From Dendrocalamus latiflorus (Eukaryota; Streptophyta; Magnoliopsida; Poales; Poaceae), in contig CM029645.1 of assembly GCA_017311315.1 (NCBI GenBank), positions 26,809,627 to 26,873,626 on the forward strand: a stretch of DNA of 64,000 bases. The letters are read 5' to 3'. Within the stretch, counting starts at the first letter, position 1, and each line of letters opens with the position of its first letter. Below the pieces are notes generated by a model. That model saw only the letters and a program-made list of their open reading frames with translations, was not told the origin of the DNA and did no database searches. The translations under genes were made by a program, and so were the position numbers. This document shows positions 34,692 to 44,500 of this stretch, piece after piece.

Positions 34692-35225
34692 CTAGATGAG
34701 CTGCCGGAAATCTGTCCCTAAGCGGTGGTGGATCAAGAAGTCGTCGCCGCCCACGATTGGCGACGCCGACGGCCCGTCGAACAGCAGGGAGCACTGCATG
34801 TGCATTAGGCTGCCGACGCCGCCTGCGCCGCCGGCGGCAACGTGCGGCCCGTGCTGCGGGGGTTGCTGCTGCATCTCCTTCTGGCGGCGCAGCTCCAGCA
34901 CCTTGCGGTGGGAGTTGGAGTGCTTCGACACCATGAAGGTGGGGCTCGCCGCTGGCCGGTACTCCGGCACCAGCCGCCCCGACTTGTACCGCACCCCGCA
35001 TGCGTTGCACAGCGTCTTGGGCCCCGTCCTCCACTGCGGCGTCTTGTCCGTCTCGCAGTGCAGGCACCGCCTCCCTTCCCCGGCCGCCGCCGAGCCGCCC
35101 GAGGGCGTGGACGCGCTCGAGGGATGCGCCTGCGAAGGCGCGTCCTTCTTCTTTGCCGGCTTAGACGACTTCTTGACAGGGAACGCCTGTGCCGAGACGC
35201 CAGACTCCGCCGGCGAGATGGCCAT
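34692..35225 (-). CDS. Captured GATA zinc-finger transcription factor frame
   Basis: The ATG at 35225 opens a 177-codon frame ending FLIHHRLGTDFRQLI. A basic N-terminal part (KKSSKPAKKKDAPSQ) is followed by the finger CLHCETDKTPQWRTGPKTLC and NACGVRYKSGRLVPEYRPAA, then the class I tail SPTFMVSKHSNSHRKVLELR. Upstream, the frame stays open through ARSKRSCAAPGNWSSRLL, also GATA-derived, into the TIR-borne VKHGIS codons; no ATG precedes 35225 in frame. The finger has only 15 residues between the cysteine pairs; plant class I fingers have 18. GATA factors bind WGATAR sites in nuclei, but this copy is transposon cargo and may be non-functional. The parental gene should lie elsewhere in the genome. 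Confidence 0.8.
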   Translation of the reverse strand: MAISPAESGVSAQAFPVKKSSKPAKKKDAPSQAHPSSASTPSGGSAAAGEGRRCLHCETDKTPQWRTGPKTLCNACGVRYKSGRLVPEYRPAASPTFMVSKHSNSHRKVLELRRQKEMQQQPPQHGPHVAAGGAGGVGSLMHMQCSLLFDGPSASPIVGGDDFLIHHRLGTDFRQLI

Positions 35226-35411
35226 TGACGCCGGGGATGGCGGCGAGGCCGGAGGCTGCGGGAGAATGAGCAGGCGGGACGACCAGTTGCCCGGCGCAGC
35301 GCAGGAGCGCTTGCTACGGGCCTTGGCGGGGACGGGGGCCTCCGGGAGGAAGATGCCGGGCTGCGCAGCGGAGGCGGCCGTAGCCGTGGGAGCCGGCGGT
35401 AAGCTCGCCGA

Positions 35412-35638
35412 GGAGATGCCGTGCTTGACACTGGAACTGGAAGAAACAAAATGAGCAGGGGCAGTTTAGTCATATGAAAGAGTTAAAATTCAAAAATTAA
35501 ATAAAAATTAGTTCAAATCCCTGAGAATACTATTTGAGAGAAGTCTTAAGTACAAGAGTACTATTTTAGAGAAGCCCACGACGTAGATACCGTTTCGTCG
35601 AAGCCCAACTTAGAGGGTACCATAATAGCAAAAAACTC
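35412..35638 (-). repeat. Right terminal inverted repeat of the Pack-MULE
   Basis: It is the inverted partner of 34023-34249 with few differences. On the minus strand the ABCB-derived GGCATCTCC is joined directly to GATA-derived codons (TCGGCGAGCTTACCGCCGGC), which marks the capture junction at about 35411/35412. Confidence 0.9.
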
Positions 35639-35802
35639 GCCGTCATGTAGTATTGGTGTAGGCATGCCGCCGCACGAGCTACGGAGCTAGATTAGAATGC
35701 TAGTAGATGGATAGAATGGCAGCGACGACTGGAAGAGGAGGAGCGGGATGGAGAAGTCTGTCGCCGGTCCAGATGCCTCCCAGGTTTTGATTACCGTTTT
35801 TA

Positions 35803-35899
35803 GGGCCTGTTTGGAACAGAGGAATTTCACAGGAATTTTGCAGAAAACAGTTCAATTCCCGCAGGAATCGGGAAAAATTCCCGCATTCCAAACAAGGCC
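35803..35899. mobile_element. Tourist-like MITE (97 bp)
   Basis: Ends GGGCCTGTTTGG and CCAAACAAGGCC, with TTA on both sides (35800-35802 and 35900-35902). Same family as 10125-10232, opposite orientation. Confidence 0.85.
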
Positions 35900-36429
35900 T
35901 TAATTTCTTTTTTTTTTTACCGGAGATCATCGATAGAACGGGTTATAGCGGTTTCATAGAAATTTCGGTAGTTTTTGGCCGAAAATTTCAAATATAAAAA
36001 ATCAGTGGTTGAAAATACTGGAGGGATTTCAGACGATATTCTCAGACACATACGCGTACATTCATAAAACACATCCATGTAAAATCAGAAACAAGATCGG
36101 TTGTAAATATTTTCCTTGACAACAACAAACAAGTTATGAGCTATTGCGTGAATTATTCGACAATCTAGTAATTGGAATTCGCAGGGCGGTGTTTGAGTTT
36201 ACCTGATATGCCATTGCCGAAGCCGCACCATGATTATGCTTTGGGCACACCATCATGCACGTCGATTCGCTGCTCGTAGTTACTCCGCGCCTCACCATCA
36301 GCATGACCGTGGCCACCTCTACCTTCTAAACCTTCTCTTGCCCTCCCTAGGCAGCCTCATCGCTATAGCTCCCATCCTACATCTCTTTGGTGCGTCGTGG
36401 GGAAGGAGAGAGGGTGACCGTACTACTAC

Positions 36430-36660
36430 GGTCTGTTCTTTTTAGCTAAAGCTTAGGACTTTTGGTTATGACTTGTGGTTTTTAGGCTGTTCGTGTGAGA
36501 GATTATAAAGTAATAGACACTCACGTGCGGCTTTTGTCGATATAAATGGAGTCGGTATAGTATGTACTATAATTAACTATTAGACCCTATCTTGAAAATA
36601 CACTTTATTTATAAACTAGCTACTACAAAAAAATTAAAAGTATAAACCAAAAACTAAAAA
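36430..36660. mobile_element. MITE-like element
   Basis: The left end holds CTGTTCTTTTTAGCTAAAGC. The right end holds AACCAAAAACTAAAAAAAAG, a weak inverted match. The interior phrase ACTATTAGACCCTATCTTGA resembles 53961-53985, so both belong to one family. Confidence 0.5.
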
Positions 36661-38525
36661 AAAGAAAAGGCTACATGGCGAGGAGTGATGGATGATGCCT
36701 CGATGCTTCGTTTCGAATTGCATTTGTGTTGGTGGGCTTTGTTTATTTTGGATGGGCTCCAGAGTTGAGGCGGGCCCACATGGGAATCCTCCCAGTCCCT
36801 CCTCGGAGATTTCGGGCCGTTTGATTCATCTTGTGGCAGTGATCTGGAGCGTCCGTTGCAAGCGTCCCCCCATTTAGCTGGTGCGGTGTCCGTCTCCACC
36901 ATCCGTCACCATCCATGGTTCCGCCCGCAGTCGGGCACACCGCACTTCTTCAGCCAGCGCCGCCGACCGGAATCGAACCGCTGCTTCCTTCCACCTCTGC
37001 GGCGAGCCGCTGGGCGCTCGCGGGCTGGAGAGTGCTGGTGCGGCCGCACGGCTCGGTGGCGCCAATGCGGTGCTAAGGTTGGCGTTTCTTCCCCATTAAT
37101 TCTTGCGTATTAGTTTGGGAGATGCTTCTATCGTATGTATATTTAGTGGGCGCCGTTTCAGGTTTTCTCTTGCATCTTGCGGGAATCCGTCTATTCTGGA
37201 GCCTGTGAAGATTGGTAGCTTTCATTGTTCAGGTACGTGGGGAATTTTCTACAGTTACATGTATGTATTTGCAGTGCATATGTAGCTGTGCACGGTTATG
37301 GTTCTGACCAGATTTCCCCGCAGCATTGCTCTGTGCTTCTGTAGCCGTGTAGTGAAGGACTGATTAGGGAGGGAGAGGTTATTATGCAGTTAACGTGAAA
37401 AATGAGGATCTAATTCTAACGAGAGCTTGCAGTTAAAGATCAAAGAGAGAAAAAAAGGGGGGAATTAAAGGGTTTCTATTTGTAACCCTTTCTGCGAAAG
37501 TTGGACCATTAAGAGAGAGAACATGGAATAAGGATGCCAATTTATGTTGCTTTAAGAGAGCAAGGTGCACTTCATCCAATAGTAAAAAGCCAGCATAGAT
37601 GATATGGCAGCTTGCAAGCTTTCATTATCACTCAAATAAAAACGGCAGCTCAACTACCTCTCCTACAAGGAAAAGAAGATGACTTATAATTTACCTTACT
37701 AGGTTGTCTCAAGTAACAAGCTTGAAGTGATATGGGGTAGGATTCAGAAGAGGTGCATTGTTGTCATGAGCTATGTACCTAGTGTCAACTAACCATATGA
37801 ATGATGAGCGCAGCAAGATGCCAAAATATATAGGTTGCAGGGCCAACCTAATCCACATACCTGCGACAGATTTTTTTTATTCGGTGAAAGTGTTGTTTGC
37901 GTCATCAATAAAAATCTCACGCGGCCGGTAGAATTGTCACAGTGAAAGGAGCTTTTTTTAGGGGGTAAGGTAGTTCCAGAGTTCTCTACATTGACTTGTT
38001 CAGTAAAATTTTTATAGATAAAAGGTACACTCAGGGAATTCCAGGTTCTCTCGAGTCTTTGAGTCTTGACACACGCCTCGCTCCATCTCATGAGCTGTAG
38101 TTTTTAATGTAAGATACATGCTTTTTAAACGTGAACTGGCACGGTGGCGCCATAATATTTTGTATGAAAAATATGTTGATAATGGCAACGTTTTGTGCTT
38201 GTATCAACAGAACTTGATATTATCCTTAAAAACATACTTTAAAAAATGAATAACCTATTTATCAAAAAGTGGTCACAAGTAGGTAAACTGTCAGACATGG
38301 GGCAGTAGTGATCTCATTGAAATTGGCCTTCTCTCTCTTTTTCATGAGCAGACAAGTCCTCTCTCTTCCGTCACATGCTAATGGCTGTCCCTGCCTTTTT
38401 CTTCCTATTATTCCCAAGGAGTCTAACCACCTGTTCCCTCACTTCCCCTCTTGATCCACCTATTCCTTCATACACAGGCCATCATCAAGGCAGGGTGAGA
38501 ATCAGTAAGAGGGTGTGACAAGAAG
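36661..38525 (+). promoter_or_regulatory. Upstream region of the SNF7 gene
   Basis: A GC-rich block at about 36830-37080 may be a 5' leader exon or unrelated sequence; its frames overlap on both strands without recognisable domains. The 3' part is AT-rich. AGTAAGAGGGTGTGACAAG directly precedes the start codon. No TATA box was assigned. Confidence 0.3.
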
Positions 38526-41500
38526 ATGCTGAAGAAACTGCTATCAAAGCCTAAGAGCAAGAAGAAGAAGGAGGCTGCCTCTTCTGCCCTTCCCACTTTG
38601 GATCGGCTACACGAGGTCTTTCATCCTTTTCATGCCTTATTTTTTGTCTATCTTTCCTATTTGTGATCTGTACTTTCCGTGCTTGTATTTCCTCGGCAGT
38701 AATATATCAACCGTAGGAGTATTATATTATCTATTGTTGCCAAGATAGGGTTGGATTAGGGTCTGGGCAGTTGGAGAGATCTCTAATTAGTTTTCGTCGA
38801 GAAGAAAAGGGTTTAGAATTAGCAACGGGTCACTTGTAAAATATATAAAGAAAGAAAAATCATTGCTACTGTGTATCACCCAAGTAAATAGTAAAGCCAA
38901 TTTCATGAAACAACCTCATCTTCTGTAACTCTGTTGAATGCTGTAATGTAAACGTGTGGATTTCTGTATTCAATGGATTTCCTGAACACAAGAGTAGAAG
39001 AAAACAATACAATTAAGTTCTTTTTTGGACATGACCAAACTGGCCAGTCACCTGTAGATTTTGACCATTAGTTGCCTTGTGTCTAGAAGAATATAGTTGG
39101 TTGAATTCAAGATATGGTCAACTTTATGTCCTAGTTAATTTTCGGATAGCACTTACCTGTTTGAACTTTTAAGGACATAATAAACTATAGTATTCGATGC
39201 TGAAACTGTTGTACTCTGTTTCTTGGTTTTTATCAAAGTGTTGTTCAGCCTGCCCATCGATCTACATAACCAATTCACAACAAATTAATAAATTAATTGT
39301 GGAGCACAATAATCATTGTCATCATAAGAATGACAAAGGCAAAATGTCATGACCCTTGCAGATTGTCACAGACTAACCTAATTGGGTTGGGCTGCAACAT
39401 GGACTATGGCCCCATCGTGGCCCATGCAGGTCAGCTGGAGGGCGGCATAAAAGGAATACAAGCTCCCTGGGCAAGGGGGTGAACTGAATTGTATTGGTTT
39501 GTAGCACCCTCCTCTCTCGACTGTTCTCTCTGTTCCCAGTCTAGTTCTTACGCTCTTCCCCAAAATCCCCTCTGTTGTTCTTGCTGTCTACCCTAATTCC
39601 TTGTTAATCCCAGCCTAAACTCTATCCAATTCCTCTATTGTATCCAAATTACCCAAGTACTAGTCCTAAGTTGTATCAAGAGGTAAAGGACCATAACAAT
39701 TGGTATTAGAGCCACCCATCTCCCTCTCCACTGGCATTCGGGAAGCCATGGGTGACAATCTCAAGCAACCAACTCCCATGGCGACTTTAGAAGAGAGGAA
39801 GGAGACTATCTTGGAGCTATTGGTGAAGTTAAATGATTCGTTGGGCTGTATGCTCAGGGTATCGCCGTCTGCTCCAACCTCTACCATGGCGACCCCATGT
39901 GTGCGACACCAATTCCCAGCCATGAAGGTGGCAACCGGAGCTCCACGACCGTGTCGCCGTCGAAAAGGCCACACCAACACTCGTTCGTGCCAACGGCAGC
40001 CACCACCATTGGCGCAGCAGTTGCCATCCAAGTCAATGCACGCCGGATGTTCAACAAAATGTTGGGTCACCAAGAGTCGAACACCGGACGTGTTCTTCGT
40101 GTCATGGTGAGCCGTGTGCTCTATCCAATGATCAAGGAGGCACCTCACCAAGTCTTTCATCCGTATGGCGTGGTGGAGACCATTGAGGTATCCCAAGGAG
40201 AAACCGAAGTTGTGGCCTTCATCAAGTATTACTCACACTATGACGCTGCACAAGCTTTGGAGACATTGCAGGGCCGTCGTATCTATGACAGCTATTGTGA
40301 GATTGTCATCGAACATGTGCAAGCACCAGGTCTAGGAGCAAGAGATGCATACCAATCGTTTGACGAAATGAAGAGTCCGCGTGAGGCAATCGTGCTCCGT
40401 GTCATAGTTCACCACATGCTCTACACTGTGACCGAGGATGTGCTCCATCAGATATTTGATGCATATGGCGCTAGGCAGAAGATGCATGTGTTTGAGAGGT
40501 TAGATCGTGTAGAGGCCTTTATCCCATTTCAGTCACATCGTGAGGCAGCACGAGCTCTACAAGTCTTGAATGATCATCGCATCTATGATCATTGTTGTGA
40601 ACTTGACATTGAGTTTGTACATCCTCACACCGGCCACGACACCGGCACGCGCGATACCTATGCCCACCCCAGCCTTGACCTCAGCTCCGTCCTTGACCAT
40701 GTCTATGGTCGTAACATCCTATCCATGCACAAATGCTGCAGCTAGCTCGACTTGTGAGAAGGAGCACCGTGACTCCGACGAGCTTGTTGCTGCTGTTCTG
40801 TCCATGCCGAGCAAGGGCACGCGTCGGAGTGTCATCAAGTGGGTGCACGGGTGCGCATCACTCGTCGCCCGGTGCGCTGAGTCATGAGGAGAAAGCATGA
40901 CAACTCTGCTTGTGAGGGCGAGGTCTCAGACATTAAGGAAGACAAGGTTGCAAATGCGGATGTCCTTCACATTGAGCTCAAGCATACTGTCAAGCTCGAC
41001 AACAAGCAACCCGCCAAAGTTTTTGATGAAATGCCCCTCAAGGCTAAAGGGATGGAGGATAAGACTAACCAGTTTTCGTGGAGTGCGGAAGGAGATGACC
41101 AGTTGACACAACAATGGCAGACTCTGGTCCTTGGTTTTGACCAAGTGGTGTTCATAGAAATGTCGCCATATGGCAAGCCACAAGAGCAACTGTCACAAGA
41201 ACAACTCAGGCGTGGCTCCAATCGGTTTTAGGGATCAACTCTTCGACTATTGTGGACGAGCTGTGCACAGCCCCTATGAGTGGGTGGTGCAAGCACAGAC
41301 CACCATGGCTTGCACGACATGTGGCGTGCATGCTATGGCTACAGGCGGCAACGGGTGCACACTCAAGCTAGGTGGTGACCAAGACACTCGCTGCATCGAC
41401 AACAACGGCTGGCTAATTCTAGATTGGAAAAACAATTATGCACGACAGGTGTTTCAGGAAACACCGCCATTGGGAAGAAGTGCTTTTAGTCCTTGGAAAT

Positions 41501-44500
41501 ATGGAATGGATTGGGCTTGCTCAGTGTTTGACAAATTGCAGCCATGGAGACGAGGAGGTTTCAGTCCTAGAAAGGAAGAGAAGCCGACCACTGAGAACCA
41601 ATTACTACCTTGGCCTTTCCCTTTTTTAGCAATGGCGATACATGTCAGAGTAAGTTTAGTTGGTGCACTGTGTACCCGACCTTGGGATCCAGGCATTCAA
41701 AAGTTCAGGTTGGAGTTAGAATCAAAGGCATAATATTTGCATCCAACCTTGTCAGCTGATCCGAATAGGTGTTTGGCTCAATTGATCTTCAGACTATATC
41801 TGTACACCATCAAATTTCACAAGAACTCAAGCCTCGATGCACTGTCTAAGGTGACCCATGTCATACCAGAGAGTACAATGTCAGTCATATTGTGCTACCC
41901 ATGGCTAAAGGAATTAAACTACTACTGGACAAGAGTTTCTGAATGCTTCATCTCTTCATTTCAGTTTTGTTATGGTCATGGAGTCAACCTGCTAAGTTTT
42001 ACAATAGCGAGAAGACTACTATGCGGTATCAATTAGGCTTGGAATTATGGGAAGCAAAAGAATCTGGAACATCAAAATTGCAGAAAGTTCTCACATCCGG
42101 CACCAGTTGTTGCATTTGGTGTTTGTCTGATCAACCTTCACACCAAGCAGTGCTGTAAACAAGTGAGGGGTCAGTTTTTGGCTGCCATGCTGGTGATATC
42201 TATCTCTTGTGGATTTCAATTCAAGTATCATAATAGCTGTACAGATGACAGCAGCTTGGGGGCAAGCTGCTCTTCATGGGGGGAGAAATGTCATGGCCCT
42301 TGCAGATTGTCACAGACTAACCTAATCGGGCTAGACTGCAACATGGACTATGGCCCCATCGTGGTCCATGCAGGTCAGCAGGAGGGCGGCATAAAAGGAA
42401 TACAAGCTCCCTGGGCAAGGGGGTGAACTGAATTGTATTGGTTTGTAGCACCCTCCTCTCTCGACTGTTCTCTCTGTTCCCAGTCTAGTTCTTGCGCTTT
42501 TCCCCAAAATCCCCTCTGTTGTTTTTGCTGTCTACCCTAATTCCTTGTTAATCCCAGCCTAAACTCTATCCAATTCCTCTATTGTATCCAAATTACCCAA
42601 GTACTAGTCCTGATTTGTATCAGGAGGTGAAGGACCGTAACACAAAGGAAAGGGAAACTTCAAATTAGGTTAATGTATTGTTCTATGCATTCCCAGCTGC
42701 AGCCTCAGTTTGGGTGATAGTAATCTATTCTGTCTTCACTCTGCTATTGTTGCATACAATGTCATAATGGTAACAACGCTCACAACAAATGTTGTATAAT
42801 GGTGAAGATAGTTTTAATTTGTCTGAAAATTGTCAAGAGCCTCTTATATGTTGAGGAACTCATACTAGCAAGACGATGAGATAATTTTCAGTTGTTCGAT
42901 TATGAATACAGTTGAAGATGTTAATTTGACTATCTTATTTTTACCATTCACAGTGGTTTATTTTTAATACTATTTGTATGTGTAGACTCTGGAAATGCTG
43001 GAGAAGAAAGAGCGTTTTCTTCAGAAAAAATCTTCCGCGGAAGTAGAAAAGGCTAAGGATTATACAAAAGGAAAGAACAAGAATGGTAAGCAAGTGCTTC
43101 TTTGAAGAAACTTTATTTGTTTGTCTATAAACTTCTGTTACAATCTTATAAGGATTTAGTTATGCATATATGCTAAGGTTGTTGAATTTGATTTGCTTGG
43201 TTATTCATTAACATTTTCAAGAGCTTTGCAACTGGAAGGCTTTTAAAGAATAATATTTGTTACTGCATTTTGTTTTGGTCAAAAACTGACCTTCATGTCC
43301 ATGTCTTGCACAGAATCCATCAACCAATGTGTAAGACAAAGAAGGAAACACTAAAAGTTAGGGAGCTTGCATGTTGTCTAGACACCATTCCTAACTATTG
43401 GTTTTAATGCTGGGGAAAAACAATGTTTCTTAAGCTTGTGATGCTTTTGTAACTTACATGAGAAATAGCTTCTTGTTTGTTGCAGCTGCAATTCAGTGTT
43501 TAAAGAAAAAGAAGTTGTACGAAACACAAATTGAGCAGCTAGCAAATTTTCAATTGCGAGTTCATGATCAGGTGATGAAAGATATAGAAGTATTTTCGAT
43601 CTTGAATCTTGATCACACATTTCTGAAATTCTAAAAGGTTGTCATAAATTGATAGGGAATTAGTTTTTTTGTAGATTATAATGCTTGAAAGTGCGAAGGC
43701 AACTACTGATACTGTTGATGCTTTGCGCTCTGGATCATCTGCTGTCAAAGCTATTCAACAATCACTGTAAGATTCCATTTGTCTTCTTCTTTCCATTGCA
43801 ATGGCATATGAAGCTGCAAGATCTCAATGCCCCAAAGGACTCCATTCTGCCATTTCTGTTACTGTCATGAATGGGCATGGGCCTGTGGCCGGCCGGCACG
43901 CGCTAGGCAGCACCAACGTCCAGCATGCCACCGCCATATGCATCCAAGGATAACTAGTAGACGTGTAGGACATGGCATAGTAATGCATCTTGGATGCTTA
44001 TCTTTAGATTAATTGCTTGCCTTAGATAAAAATTGCATTAGATAAGATATACATTAGTTAGGGATAAGATATGCAGATTGAGTTAGTTGGAGTCGGCTCT
44101 ATATAAAGGAGTCAATTGTATGTATTTACCAAGCAATCAACAATGAAGAAGTATTTCCTAAGCCCTTAAGTCCAGCTTTGGTCTCTCCCCTAGGCTGGCT
44201 ATTCTAGATCCGTTTCTTTCCAACTGGTGCCCTCCTACACCTAGTACCGTTCTACATCAAGTCATTGCCATCCGACCTCTCTCTTACGGTATTTATCCTC
44301 TATCATGAACTAGTTTCATGACAATTATAAAGTGAAAGTTAATCCTCAATTTAATATTTCTGTGCAAGCTAGCTCAGGTTTGTTTATTGTTTCCCCTTTT
44401 ACATCTTGAGTTTGTGCACCTTCTGAGCTTAACTAGATCTCATGTATCGAAAGCTTTCATTTAGACTATATGGTTACAATATATGTAATGTGTACTCAGT

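Larger units (their letters stand above)
34023..35638. mobile_element. Pack-MULE carrying ABCB and GATA gene fragments
   Basis: GCCGTCATG is directly duplicated at 34014-34022 and 35639-35647 (9 bp, perfect). The element ends are inverted repeats of about 227 bp (34023-34249 and 35412-35638), beginning GAGTTTTTTGCTATTATAGT and, reversed, GAGTTTTTTGCTATTATGGT. Between them are a P-glycoprotein-like fragment on the plus strand and most of a GATA factor gene on the minus strand, with 3'-UTR-like sequence in between. There is no transposase. Long TIRs, a 9-bp duplication and gene fragments from unrelated loci define a Pack-MULE. Confidence 0.93.
39345..42642 (+). mobile_element. LTR retrotransposon encoding RRM domains, in SNF7 intron 1
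   Basis: Two near-identical 354-bp LTRs (39345-39698 and 42289-42642) begin TGTCATG and end TAACA. TGGTATTAGAGCC, a tRNA-Met-type primer-binding site, follows the first LTR at 39701, and a polypurine tract GGGGGGAGAAA precedes the second. The flanks are CAAAA and CAAAG, a target duplication with one mismatch. The 2.6-kb interior encodes a two-RRM frame and smaller frames; no protease, integrase or RT motif is visible, so it is non-autonomous. LTR similarity suggests a young insertion. Confidence 0.93.

Noticed and set aside
34692..35225. GATA frame as an ordinary host gene
   Set aside because: It is enclosed by long inverted repeats and a 9-bp duplication, and its finger loop is three residues short. 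It is reported as transposon cargo instead.
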